Of a DNA stretch of 64,000 bases, positions 48,038-57,340 are shown one piece after another (positions within the stretch are counted from its first letter, which is position 1; each line of letters begins with the position of its first letter). The DNA is from Pinibacter aurantiacus (lineage in GTDB: Bacteria > Bacteroidota > Bacteroidia > Chitinophagales > Chitinophagaceae), in the NCBI RefSeq assembly GCF_019130065.1, contig NZ_JAHSPG010000001.1, positions 124,001-188,000 of the forward strand, read 5' to 3'. Below the pieces are notes generated by a model. That model was not told the origin of the DNA. It did not search any database and saw nothing but the letters and a program-made list of their open reading frames with translations. The position numbers and the translations under genes were made by a program.

Positions 48038-50506
48038 TTGACCAAAGTGAAATATCTCTATTTACTACTGCTATCAGTTTTATTCAGCACAATCAATGGA
48101 TTCGCACAGACAGGAAATATCGAAGTAATCGCGCAGACAGACACAATGAACGTAATTGTTCAGACTGGCGCTATTAATGGAAAAATCACAACGACAGACG
48201 GGAAGCCGGCAGCTTATGTAAATGTTATTCTTAAGGAAACTTCAAAAGGAACTATTTCAAATGAAGACGGTACTTTTTCCCTACGCAATGTAAAGGTTGG
48301 CCATTACACACTCGTTGTTTCCTACTCGGGCCTGCAAACACAATCCACAGAGGTTGCAGTAACAGCGGGAAATACAACGGAAGCAAGTTTTGTTTTGAAA
48401 GAAACTTCAAAAGAACTTGATGAAGTGATCGTGAACGCGAAAAGAGGTCTTAACGCAAAACCTCTGAGCATTGGGAAAGCGCCAATCGATCCGATGGATC
48501 TTCCGCAAAGCATCAGCGTTATCAATAAAGATATCATTACAGATCAGCAATCACAGCGCCTGAGCGATGTGGTGAAAAATGTAAACGGCATTTATCTTGC
48601 TACTACAAGAGGTTCAACACAGGAAGCTTTTTCCGGTCGTGGTTACAGCTTTGGTAGCAACAATATGTTCAAGAACGGAGCCCGCGTAAACTCTGGCGCA
48701 ATGCCGGAAGTAAGCTCTCTTGAAAGAGTGGAAGTTCTAAAAGGAAGCGCAGCAATTTTGTTTGGAAACGTTGCTCCCGGTGGTATTTTGAACATGGTGA
48801 CCAAACAACCTAAGTTCCAGTACGGCGGCGAAGTGTCAATGCGTGCGGGAAGCAATGCGTTGTACAAACCATCTTTTGATGTGTACGGACCAATCAGCAA
48901 AACAATTGCGTTCCGCCTCAATGGTACTTACGAAAATTCAAAAAGCTATCGCGATGTGGTAAAAAGCGAACGCTATTATGTTAACCCTTCTCTTTTGTTC
49001 AAACTCGGCAAACGCACGGAGTTATTGGTACAGGGAGATTACCTGCACCACAACTTTACTCCTGATTTTGGTATTCCTTCTGTTGCAGATTCTGCTATTT
49101 CAAAATTACCAAGAAACAGGTTCCTTGGCACAAACTGGCAGTATGCTAAAACAGACCAGTCTTCTGCAGGTTTCACTTTGAAACATCAGTTGAACGATAA
49201 CTGGACGATCACTGCAAACGGATCTTACCAGATGTACAAAAGAGACTACTACTCTATCGAAAGAATGCAGGCGGCTGCAAATGGTAACCTGCCACGCCCG
49301 ATCAATAAACTATATACAAGGGAAGATTATTACGTTGGATCAGTTGACCTTACCGGTAAATTCAAAACAGCATTTATCGAGCATACTTTACTTGCCGGTG
49401 TAGATGCGGACAGATTTTACACAACTAACTACACTTACAACCTGGCTAATGTAAAAGGCGGCATTTACGATACCATCAATATTTATGATGATACAAAATT
49501 CATTGCCCGCACAGATATTCCTGAAGCAACAAAATTGCGTCTTGGTCACCAGCCTGTAAATCGCTTTGGTGCGTATGTGCAGGATTTGATCAGCCTTTCA
49601 TCAAAAGTAAAAGTATTGGTGGGCGTTCGTTGGTCATATCAGGATTCTAAAGCTCCGGATACATTGTTGTACACAACGAATGTAAAAACAATGGGATCAG
49701 ACAAAGTGGACAAAGCTTTTTCTCCAAGAGCAGGTATCGTGTACAGACCATTTGAGCACACGTCAATCTTCGCAAGCTATTCAAACAACTTCGTGGTTAA
49801 CACTGGTACCGATATTAACTACAAGCAACTTGATCCTTCTATTGTGAACCAATATGAAGTAGGTGTAAAAAATGATTTCTTTAACGGTAAATTGTCTGCG
49901 AACGTAACTGTTTACAGAATTGTAAATAACAATCTTGCGCAAACTGCACCTTTCCTTGCTGATGGTACACCAAACAGCAATACCAACATCAAAGTTTTGG
50001 CGGGTGAAACTACCAGCGATGGTGTAGAGCTTGACATCACTGCACATCCTTTGAGAGGTCTTGATATCATTGCAGGTTATAGCTACAACAACATGCGCTA
50101 CACGAACACGCCAGATGTAAAAGGCAACTACGTGGAAGGACAAAGACTGGTGAACACTCCTGCAAATACAGCAAATGGTAGCGTGTTCTACAATTTTGCA
50201 CAGGACAGCAAATTGAAAGGTTTCAAAGTTGGTGCAACGGTTGTTTACATTGGCGACCGCTTCGGTGGATGGAACGATACAAAAGATCCTTCTAAACCAG
50301 CCGGCGCTTATACCAAATCAAGACTTATCCCAGTGAGTGGATTCACTACAATTGATCTGTCTGCCGGTTATACTTTCAAACACATATCCGTATTGGCAAA
50401 GCTTTCCAACATTACCAATACTTTCAACTACTATGTGCATGAAAACTATAGCATCAACCCGATTCCTCCAAGACAGTTCATGGCTACAGTTGCTTACAGA
50501 TTTTAA
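48038..50506 (+). CDS. TonB-dependent siderophore receptor
   Basis: About 820 residues. No ATG precedes the signal peptide (KYLYLLLLSVLFSTINGFAQ); TTG at 48038, GTG at 48047 or TTG at 48011 must be used. A carboxypeptidase-regulatory domain (about 45-130) precedes the plug (DLPQSISVINKDIITDQQSQ, RGYSFGSNNMFKNG, VEVLKGSAAILFGNVAPGG, the FhuA-type siderophore plug), then a barrel ending in MATVAYRF. Next gene is a PepSY membrane protein used in iron uptake. Ligand unknown. Confidence 0.92.
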   Translation: MTKVKYLYLLLLSVLFSTINGFAQTGNIEVIAQTDTMNVIVQTGAINGKITTTDGKPAAYVNVILKETSKGTISNEDGTFSLRNVKVGHYTLVVSYSGLQTQSTEVAVTAGNTTEASFVLKETSKELDEVIVNAKRGLNAKPLSIGKAPIDPMDLPQSISVINKDIITDQQSQRLSDVVKNVNGIYLATTRGSTQEAFSGRGYSFGSNNMFKNGARVNSGAMPEVSSLERVEVLKGSAAILFGNVAPGGILNMVTKQPKFQYGGEVSMRAGSNALYKPSFDVYGPISKTIAFRLNGTYENSKSYRDVVKSERYYVNPSLLFKLGKRTELLVQGDYLHHNFTPDFGIPSVADSAISKLPRNRFLGTNWQYAKTDQSSAGFTLKHQLNDNWTITANGSYQMYKRDYYSIERMQAAANGNLPRPINKLYTREDYYVGSVDLTGKFKTAFIEHTLLAGVDADRFYTTNYTYNLANVKGGIYDTINIYDDTKFIARTDIPEATKLRLGHQPVNRFGAYVQDLISLSSKVKVLVGVRWSYQDSKAPDTLLYTTNVKTMGSDKVDKAFSPRAGIVYRPFEHTSIFASYSNNFVVNTGTDINYKQLDPSIVNQYEVGVKNDFFNGKLSANVTVYRIVNNNLAQTAPFLADGTPNSNTNIKVLAGETTSDGVELDITAHPLRGLDIIAGYSYNNMRYTNTPDVKGNYVEGQRLVNTPANTANGSVFYNFAQDSKLKGFKVGATVVYIGDRFGGWNDTKDPSKPAGAYTKSRLIPVSGFTTIDLSAGYTFKHISVLAKLSNITNTFNYYVHENYSINPIPPRQFMATVAYRF

Positions 50507-50532
50507 TTTAATACTAATTAATACTATAAAAC

Positions 50533-50700
50533 CAATTTGAAAATTTGAAGATTTGAAAATTTGACAATGGAAGGTGTTGCACCTTCCATTGTTCCTTATA
50601 TGGCCTAATGTCTAAAATTAATGCGTTGTATATTTTGGTATTTGACGTTTTGCACAAATCCTCAATTTTCAAATTTTCAAATCTTCAAATTTCCAAATTG
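50533..50700. repeat. Paired inverted repeat, TTTCAAAT-type arms
   Basis: Left arm 50533-50565 (AAAATTTG units) and right arm 50662-50700. The spacer begins with a 13-bp perfect hairpin (50564-50592). Confidence 0.9.
50564..50592. terminator. Perfect 13-bp hairpin after the siderophore receptor
   Basis: ACAATGGAAGGTG and CACCTTCCATTGT flank a TTG loop. No T-run follows, so it may be a processing or stability element rather than a terminator. Confidence 0.55.
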
Positions 50701-50720
50701 ATTTTACTTTGAATAATAGC

Positions 50721-52022
50721 ATGAAAAAAAAATTGACGTTCCGCAGGGTAATTCATCTGATGCATTTATGGGTAGGCATTCCGTGCGCCCTTTTTCTATT
50801 CTTTATTTGTTTTTCCGGAACAGTATATGTTTTCAATAAAGAGATTACGCAGTGGTTTGATCGCGATTTGTACACGATTAAAACGGCTGAAGGTGCAGCG
50901 AAATTGACAGCCGACCAGTTGAAAGTATTGGTAGAAAATGAAAAGAAAGGGATGGTTACTGCGGCGATTCAAATACCGCAAAGCAATACGGAAGCGTGGA
51001 TTTTTTCAATGCGCCCCAAAGAAGACAAGAAGAGCAAGCCTCAAGCTGATATGAAAGAGATGCAATCTGCACCACCAAAAGCAGAAGGCAGAAACGGTAA
51101 AGACGAAAAAGCCGGGCCTCAAAGAAAAAAGAATGAAAGGGTTCAGATGAAAAACTTTTATGTGAATCCTTATTCAGGAAAAGTGTTGGGAGATGTGCAA
51201 ACACCTTCTGCAAAATTCTTTCTTTTTGTGATGCAGTTTCACAGATGGCTGCTGATAGACAACCACGACATAGGCGCCGCCATTACAGGCACTGCGGCTA
51301 TTTTGATGATCCTTTTGCAGATAACCGGAATGATGTTGTGGTTCCCCGCTAAAATAAAAAGCTGGAAGAAAAAACATTTATGGAAACAAGGCTTTGTGGT
51401 GAAGCGCAATGCATCAGGCAAGCGTTTCAATTTTGATTTGCACAAAGCAATTGGTTTTTACACATTTCTCTTCATAACCATTATGGCCATCACCGGGCCC
51501 GTTATGGGATTTGACTGGTACAAAGCCGGTTTCTCAAAAGCCCTGGGTGTTACCCCAATGAAAAAGGGACAAGAGAATGAAATGAAGTCTGCTGCAAATA
51601 CTGACAGCCTGACCGCTATCTCCATTGAAGCGGCGCTGGCAAAATCGGGCGAGGTGTTTACCGGCGATTTGACTACAAAAATTTCTTTGCCGAAAGACAA
51701 TGATGGAGTAATTACCGTGCAGAAAAGCAAAGAAGGTTTCTTTGCCTCTCCTGCTGCAGATCGATTAATGATTGATCAATACACGGCACAAGTGATGAAG
51801 GTGGAACGCTTTGCAGAAAAGACAACGGGACAAAAGATTGTTACGCTTGCGAAAGCCATTCATACCGGCGAAATTTTCGGAACGTTCTCCAAGATATTGT
51901 ATTTCATTGCCTGCTTGTTTGCGACAAGTTTGCCCATAACCGGAGTTATCATTTGGTGGGGCCGCAGAAACAAAACATCAAAGAAGAATGTGGTAGTTGA
52001 GGAAGATCTTGTGGCGGTTTAA
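50721..52022 (+). CDS. PepSY-associated membrane protein (iron uptake)
   Basis: About 433 residues; start ATG 50721. Four membrane helices with HRWLLIDNHDIGAAITG and FDLHKAIGFYTFLFIT, PepSY-type periplasmic segments (FYVNPYSGKVLGDV, DQYTAQVMKVERF). Members of this family reduce ferric siderophore or support its release next to TonB receptors. Basic Lys-rich linker (100-145). Sits after the siderophore receptor, so a joint role is likely. Confidence 0.9.
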   Translation: MKKKLTFRRVIHLMHLWVGIPCALFLFFICFSGTVYVFNKEITQWFDRDLYTIKTAEGAAKLTADQLKVLVENEKKGMVTAAIQIPQSNTEAWIFSMRPKEDKKSKPQADMKEMQSAPPKAEGRNGKDEKAGPQRKKNERVQMKNFYVNPYSGKVLGDVQTPSAKFFLFVMQFHRWLLIDNHDIGAAITGTAAILMILLQITGMMLWFPAKIKSWKKKHLWKQGFVVKRNASGKRFNFDLHKAIGFYTFLFITIMAITGPVMGFDWYKAGFSKALGVTPMKKGQENEMKSAANTDSLTAISIEAALAKSGEVFTGDLTTKISLPKDNDGVITVQKSKEGFFASPAADRLMIDQYTAQVMKVERFAEKTTGQKIVTLAKAIHTGEIFGTFSKILYFIACLFATSLPITGVIIWWGRRNKTSKKNVVVEEDLVAV

Positions 52023-52076
52023 TTAATAGTTTCAACATTATTTCGGCTAATCGTAAACTTCAAACTCCCGAATACT

Positions 52077-52174
52077 TACCACTAAGACACTAAGGGCACT
52101 AAGTTTCACTAAGGGCTGTCTATAGTTTAGGCTTTTCTTAGTGGGGCTTAGTGCCCTTAGTGTCTTAGTGGTAA
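52077..52174. repeat. Paired inverted repeat, CTTAGTG-type arms
   Basis: Left arm 52077-52115 and right arm 52134-52174 around 18 bp, between co-directional genes. A TAAATTTA element near 52271 may be the promoter of the antiporter. Confidence 0.92.
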
Positions 52175-52341
52175 ATCAGCGTGCAGCACAGAACCCCATT
52201 CATCATTCGTACACCACCCTTCTCCGCTATAACTACCCAGCTTTCTAACTATTAATTAATCACTACGATTTTAAATTTAGCTAAATGAGTAGTAATATTG
52301 AATGGTATTTAGAGGTAGAAACTTTATCCCAAGTGTCGTTT

Positions 52342-54687
52342 ATGAGAAAATTGAGTCTGTTATTTTACACACTGGTCGTGGCTTTTTGTGGTACTGCGAT
52401 TTACTTTATAGCGCAATTCGGAACCAAGCTTCAAAAAGCGGGATTGAATCATGCCCATAAGCCCGTGTCAGGAAACAGTTTTGGGTTATTTACAGATTCC
52501 CTTCATCATAGTCTTACACACCCTTCAGCGATATTGCTTTTGCAGATCATCACGATCGTTGTTGTCGCACGTGCTTTCGGATTCATCTTTAATAAAATTG
52601 GACAGCCAGCCGTTATCGGAGAAATCATAGCAGGCATTGTATTGGGTCCTTCTGTGTTGGGATTGTTTTTCCCCGGCATTTCAGGTTTTCTATTTCCTGC
52701 GGCTTCCTTGGGCAATCTTAATTTTCTCAGCCAGATAGGCTTAATGCTCTTCATGTTCGTAATTGGAATGGAACTGGATGTAAACCATATTCGCAAACAG
52801 GCGAAGGATGCAGTGGTGATCAGCCATGCAAGCATTATTATTCCCTATACATTAGGTATGGGGCTCGCTTGTGTACTGTATACACAATTTGCACCCACCA
52901 GTATTTCATTCTTATCCTTTGCATTGTTTCTCGGTATTGCAATGAGCATAACTGCGTTTCCCGTGCTGGCACGCATCATACAAGAGCGTGGTTTAACCAA
53001 AACAAAACTTGGCACAATGGCCCTCACCTGCGCTGCTGCAGACGATGTAACTGCGTGGTGCATTCTTGCTGCCGTTATCGCTATTGTAAAGGCGGGCACA
53101 TTTGTAACAGCGCTGTACACCATCGCATTGGCAATAGCTTATGTGCTGTTTATGTTGATGGTTTTGAAACCGTTTTTAAACAGATTGGGCAGCATTTACG
53201 CAGGTCGCGAAATGGTGAGCAAAGCCGTGATGGCATTTGTATTCATGATCCTGCTGGGTTCTGCATATGCAACAGAAGTGATCGGCATTCACGCATTGTT
53301 CGGCGCTTTTCTTGCCGGTGTAATCATGCCTGATAATTTTAATTTCAGAAAAATTGTAACCGATAAAGTGGAAGACATCAGCATTGTGCTCCTGCTTCCT
53401 TTGTTCTTTGTGTTGACAGGTTTGCGTACACAAATTGGTTTACTGAATACTGCTGAATTGTGGCTGATCTGTGGTGGAATAACGCTTGTGGCGGTTGTTG
53501 GCAAATTTGGCGGAAGTGCTTTTGCGGCGCGCATTATGGGACAAAGCTGGCGCGATAGCCTTGCCATCGGTGCGTTGATGAATACGCGCGGGCTGATGGA
53601 ACTTGTTGTACTGAATATCGGCTATGACCTTGGCATTCTTTCTCCGCAGGTATTTGCCATGATGGTGCTGATGGCTATTATCACAACTTTTATGACCGGC
53701 CCTGCGCTTGATCTTCTCAACAGGTCAGATAGACGAAGAGCAAAAACGGCATCTGCAGTTGTGCCGGACAATCATCATGCTTTCAAAATATTGCTTTCTT
53801 TCGATGCTGCAGAAAGCGGTAGAAAACTATTGCAACTTGCGGCCCAGCTAATGGGAAAAAAGCAATTGAACAACCAGATTACGGCGATCAATCTTACTTA
53901 CAATCCGGATATTACCACAGCGCAAATTGACGAGTTTGAAAAAGAAAGCTTTTCGCACATACGTGATGAAGCGAAGAAAATGAAAGTTCAGCTCGATACG
54001 CGTTACCAACCAGTGATCGATGTGCGCAGAGAGATTATCAAAATCGCTGAGGATGAACACTACGACTTCATGCTGGTAGATGCCGGCAAATCGTTGCTGA
54101 AAGGAACTTTCCTCGGCAACCTGTTCCACGCAACAAAAGTTTTGTATCCTGAAAATTTATTGAAGACGATTACAGGGGATAAAAAATTGATGCCGCAATT
54201 GCTGCCAACAAACGACATGATTGATCAGAAAGCCGCCATGTTTATTGAGGAAGCGAAATGCAGCATTGGCGTTTTTATTGACAAAGATTATCACAACTCG
54301 AAAGATATTTTCATGCCGATCTTTCATCCATCTGATGAATCGTTGTTGAGATATGCGAGGAAATTTATTCAGAACAATCAATCAAAACTAGTAGTGCTGG
54401 ATGCGCTGAGCAATGTACATCAAAACGAGCGCTGGGACAGAGAAGTAGCAGAAATACGGAATGAATACCCCGCTTCTATTGAACTCGCCACTGACAGAAC
54501 CATCAACAAATCCCTGCTGTCAAAATTCAGCCTCATGCTCATCAGCTACGACAGCTGGAACACGCTTGCCGCCAGCAAAAGCGTTTGGCTGGAACATATA
54601 CCGAGTGTGCTGATTATAAAACATGTGGCGGCTGCGGAACCTGTGGAGGTGAGCGTGGGAGCGGTTGGTAATATGCTGACTGTTTAG
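52342..54687 (+). CDS. CPA2-type cation:proton antiporter with C-terminal USP-like region
   Basis: About 781 residues from ATG 52342; ATG 52285 is an equal alternative adding 19 residues. Twelve or more helices with the CPA2 core (GQPAVIGEIIAGIVLGPSVLG, ADDVTAWCILA for the ion-binding Asp pair, MNTRGLMELVVLNIGYDLG), then about 300 cytosolic residues with two universal-stress-type folds (HAFKILLSFDAAESGRKLLQ, FMLVDAGKSLLKGTFLG). Exchanges Na+ or K+ for H+. Ion not inferable. Confidence 0.9.
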   Translation: MRKLSLLFYTLVVAFCGTAIYFIAQFGTKLQKAGLNHAHKPVSGNSFGLFTDSLHHSLTHPSAILLLQIITIVVVARAFGFIFNKIGQPAVIGEIIAGIVLGPSVLGLFFPGISGFLFPAASLGNLNFLSQIGLMLFMFVIGMELDVNHIRKQAKDAVVISHASIIIPYTLGMGLACVLYTQFAPTSISFLSFALFLGIAMSITAFPVLARIIQERGLTKTKLGTMALTCAAADDVTAWCILAAVIAIVKAGTFVTALYTIALAIAYVLFMLMVLKPFLNRLGSIYAGREMVSKAVMAFVFMILLGSAYATEVIGIHALFGAFLAGVIMPDNFNFRKIVTDKVEDISIVLLLPLFFVLTGLRTQIGLLNTAELWLICGGITLVAVVGKFGGSAFAARIMGQSWRDSLAIGALMNTRGLMELVVLNIGYDLGILSPQVFAMMVLMAIITTFMTGPALDLLNRSDRRRAKTASAVVPDNHHAFKILLSFDAAESGRKLLQLAAQLMGKKQLNNQITAINLTYNPDITTAQIDEFEKESFSHIRDEAKKMKVQLDTRYQPVIDVRREIIKIAEDEHYDFMLVDAGKSLLKGTFLGNLFHATKVLYPENLLKTITGDKKLMPQLLPTNDMIDQKAAMFIEEAKCSIGVFIDKDYHNSKDIFMPIFHPSDESLLRYARKFIQNNQSKLVVLDALSNVHQNERWDREVAEIRNEYPASIELATDRTINKSLLSKFSLMLISYDSWNTLAASKSVWLEHIPSVLIIKHVAAAEPVEVSVGAVGNMLTV

Positions 54688-54694
54688 CCGCAGC

Positions 54695-54830
54695 AATTAA
54701 TAATTAATAATTAACAATTAATAGAGCCGCATTCACTCAGGAATGCGGCTCTATTAATTGTTGAACGTAATCAATCTTGCTTCGAATAAAAATGCAGCAC
54801 CTATTAATTCTTAATTATTAATTATTAATT
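54695..54830. repeat. Paired inverted repeat, TTAATTA-type arms
   Basis: Left arm 54695-54723, right arm 54801-54830, and a third partial arm inside a 22-bp hairpin (54713-54762). Convergent junction; the right arm contains the stop codon of the regulator gene. Confidence 0.9.
54713..54762. terminator. Perfect 22-bp hairpin at a convergent junction
   Basis: AACAATTAATAGAGCCGCATTC pairs fully with its reverse complement across ACTCAG. The GC-rich core is GAGCCGCATTC. A likely terminator or transcript end for the antiporter and regulator genes. Confidence 0.75.
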
Positions 54831-55992
54831 ATCTTCTCGGCACTACATTATTCACCACATCCTCCCTCGTAATCGTTTTGCCGGAAAGAATTACAAGACG
54901 CTCCACAACGTTTCTAAGTTCACGGATATTACCGCTCCAGTTGTAATTTTTCAGTTCGTCAAGCGCTTCTTTGTCAATGGCTTTTTTCGCGATGCCATAG
55001 TCTGCACAGATGTCTTCGAGAAATTTATCAGTTAAAAGGGGAACATCATCACGCCTTTCGTTTAGTGAAGGAACGTGAATGAGGATCACACTAAGACGAT
55101 GGTATAAATCGAGACGGAAATTCTTTTCCTCTACTTCTTTCAGCAAATCCTTATTGGTTGCGGCAATCACACGCACGTCCACGGAGATTTCTTTATCACC
55201 GCCCACGCGGGTAATCTTTGCCTCCTGCAAGGCACGCAGCACTTTCGCCTGTGCGCTCAGGCTCATATCTCCTATTTCATCCAGGAAAAGTGTACCGCCT
55301 TGCGCTTGTTCAAACTTGCCGATGCGTTGCTTGATCGCTGAAGTAAATGACCCTTTTTCGTGACCAAACAATTCGCTTTCAATCAGCTCACCCGGAATGG
55401 CCGCACAGTTCACTTCCACCAATGGCCCCGAAGCCCGGTTGCTTTTTTCATGCAGCCATCTTGCCACGAGTTCTTTACCCACGCCGTTTTCGCCGGTGAT
55501 AAGTACCCGTGCCTCCGTTGGTGCGACTTTCTCAATAGTGTCTTTGATACGTTGTATAGGTGCGGCATCGCCAATGATCTCCTGCACCTTGCTCACCTTG
55601 CGTTTCAGCACCTTGGTTTCAGTAACAAGAGAAGTTTTGTCCATCGCATTGCGAATGGTAATCAGCAGCCTGTTAAGATCCGGCGGCTTGGAGATATAAT
55701 CAAACGCACCTTTCTTTACGGCTTCTACGGCTGTTTCAATATTGCCGTGGCCGGAGATCATTATGATGGGAACATCCGTATTTACTTCCCTTGCTTTTTC
55801 GAGGAACTCGATGCCATCGATCTTCGGCATTTTGATATCGCAAAGAACAACGTCGAAAGGCTTTTCCTTGAATTTCTTCAGGCCCTCTTCCCCGTCCATC
55901 GCCTCTTCAATCTTATATCCTTCGTAAGAAAGAATTTCGCCTAAGGTTTTCCGTATGGCCTTTTCATCATCTATGATCAAAATGTTCGACAT
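54829..55992 (-). CDS. NtrC-like response regulator without DNA-binding domain
   Basis: 387 residues. Receiver domain 1-118 (phospho-acceptor D52 in VLCDIKMPKIDG, K102), AAA+ sigma-54-type ATPase about 135-365 (Walker A ITGENGVGKE 165-174, Walker B GGTLFLDEIGDMS, ARG fingers in RRDDVPLL). The sigma-54 contact loop reads GSFTSA (214-219) where the canonical form is GAFTGA. The protein stops at VPRR with no Fis-type helix-turn-helix, so it may act without direct promoter binding. No histidine kinase in the window. Confidence 0.9.
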   Translation of the reverse strand: MSNILIIDDEKAIRKTLGEILSYEGYKIEEAMDGEEGLKKFKEKPFDVVLCDIKMPKIDGIEFLEKAREVNTDVPIIMISGHGNIETAVEAVKKGAFDYISKPPDLNRLLITIRNAMDKTSLVTETKVLKRKVSKVQEIIGDAAPIQRIKDTIEKVAPTEARVLITGENGVGKELVARWLHEKSNRASGPLVEVNCAAIPGELIESELFGHEKGSFTSAIKQRIGKFEQAQGGTLFLDEIGDMSLSAQAKVLRALQEAKITRVGGDKEISVDVRVIAATNKDLLKEVEEKNFRLDLYHRLSVILIHVPSLNERRDDVPLLTDKFLEDICADYGIAKKAIDKEALDELKNYNWSGNIRELRNVVERLVILSGKTITREDVVNNVVPRR

Positions 55993-56138
55993 AGGTTTCG
56001 TTTTGTTACTTTTTTATTAATGCTAATGGTTTCAAAATTAAGGCAGAAGGCTCTAAGGCAATTACTTTGCCAGTTTTTTACCCATTTCTGGTGAAAACGG
56101 CATAGTAATATTACTATTAAAATAGGGTAAAACTCTTA

Positions 56139-56169
56139 TTGCAAGCTCAAAATGTTATGAGTAAGTTTG
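56139..56169 (+). promoter_or_regulatory. Promoter of a 50-residue ORF
   Basis: TTG (56139-56141), 20 bp, then TAAGTTTG (56162-56169), an exact TAnnTTTG element. Transcription should begin near 56176. Confidence 0.7.
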
Positions 56170-56212
56170 AATTGTTCTTTTTATCCATTTTATCATCCAA
56201 AAAACAATACCT

Positions 56213-56365
56213 ATGACAACAATTACATTGCGTCCACAAAATGATTACAAAGTAATTCCAGCATGGAAACTTGTTTCGAAATTAGTAATGCTGGCATCTG
56301 TATTAATGGCTTTCAGTTACTGTGTTCTGTTATCTGCACACGGTGTCGCTAATCTGGTTCATTAA
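56213..56365 (+). CDS. Single-helix membrane microprotein
   Basis: 50 residues from ATG 56213: a short polar N-terminus with Tyr/Lys, then a membrane helix (LVSKLVMLASVLMAFSYCVL), ending in LSAHGVANLVH. It has its own promoter (TAAGTTTG), an ORF and a terminator, so it is a self-contained gene and real by context. Family unknown. Confidence 0.7.
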   Translation: MTTITLRPQNDYKVIPAWKLVSKLVMLASVLMAFSYCVLLSAHGVANLVH

Positions 56366-56399
56366 CCATAGCTCAAATAAGGTATATTCTTTTAACTAG

Positions 56400-56430
56400 A
56401 GTCGCAGCCCAAAAAGCTGCGACTTTTTTT
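56400..56430 (+). terminator. Intrinsic terminator of the microprotein gene
   Basis: AGTCGCAGC and GCTGCGACT form a 9-bp stem followed by a run of T. It ends the transcript of the 50-residue gene. Confidence 0.92.
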
Positions 56431-56431
56431 T

Positions 56432-56526
56432 GCTGAATAACTGAATAATTGAATAATTGAGCGGTTGAAAGTGAATCATGCACGATATCTTTCAACGATT
56501 CAATAATTCAATGATTCAATAATTCG
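56432..56526. repeat. Paired inverted repeat, ATTCAGTT/ATTCAATA-type arms
   Basis: Left arm 56432-56469 (CTGAATAA/TTGAATAA 8-mers) and right arm 56490-56526, at a convergent junction. Confidence 0.85.
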
Positions 56527-56534
56527 CCTGATCA

Positions 56535-57137
56535 TCATTGTTTCTTAAACCTTCCTTCGCCCGTAACCACATACGAGGTTGTTCCAACTGACAGCTTCAT
56601 CGTCTTTTCAATAATATCTGTTTTGTCTTTGTTCAACTTCCATGTTTTTGTAGAATCAATTACCCTAATCCTTTTATCGGCGTTCACCGTTAAATATTCT
56701 ACACTTTCATAGCCCATGTCAAAACCTGTTTTTTTAAACGGCGCCAGCGAGTCCACTTTGTTTCCCTTTTTATCGTACGAATTGATGTAAGGTACTTGCC
56801 CATCTTCGCCAACAGACGTTTCCATTGTTACTACATAATTGTCTGTTTTGTACAAAATGCCGATGGGCTGTGTAGTCCATACGTGCTTGAACTTCTCGAA
56901 ACCTGTTTTGTCGTAATTTTTTGAATATGATTTTATAGAACCTGTAAGCGTTGAATTCTTAAAGGGCAAAGGAACCTGTGACAATGATGCCACGTATTTA
57001 TCAAAACTTGGCTGACTGGTACTTTTGGCCGTGTCTTTATTCTGGGTATTGTGTTTGTTTTTCTTCTTCGAACCGGTATTCTCTTCGCAACTGGTAACAG
57101 CAAGCACGGTAAATAATAAAAGGGCTAATCTTCTCAT
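56535..57137 (-). CDS. Hypothetical lipoprotein
   Basis: 200 residues from ATG 57137, with lipobox AVTSC and a Lys/Asn/Thr-rich linker (ENTGSKKKNKHNTQNKD), then a beta-rich domain (VVTMETSVGEDGQVPYINSY, LTVNADKRIRVID). The start is chosen because the frame upstream begins with GTG far from the signal. No known family recognised. Confidence 0.75.
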   Translation of the reverse strand: MRRLALLLFTVLAVTSCEENTGSKKKNKHNTQNKDTAKSTSQPSFDKYVASLSQVPLPFKNSTLTGSIKSYSKNYDKTGFEKFKHVWTTQPIGILYKTDNYVVTMETSVGEDGQVPYINSYDKKGNKVDSLAPFKKTGFDMGYESVEYLTVNADKRIRVIDSTKTWKLNKDKTDIIEKTMKLSVGTTSYVVTGEGRFKKQ

Positions 57138-57201
57138 AAATTGAATGTAAGGATTTTCGAATGAGCAGCTATGCAAAAATTGAACCACAGCGGAGGGAAA
57201 A

Positions 57202-57335
57202 AATTAATAATTAATAATTAATAATTAAGAGGGCTACATTCGTTGTTCAATGTTACCCTCTGAACTTCGATCGTAGCGTAGCTTGCATCACACATGATGC
57301 AACACCTATTAATTCTTAATTATTAATTATTAATT
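57202..57335. repeat. Paired inverted repeat, TTAATTA-type arms
   Basis: Left arm 57202-57231, right arm 57306-57335, in a divergent gap. The right arm ends 5 bp before the MATE ATG, replacing its ribosome-binding site. Confidence 0.9.
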
Positions 57336-57340
57336 TCCTC

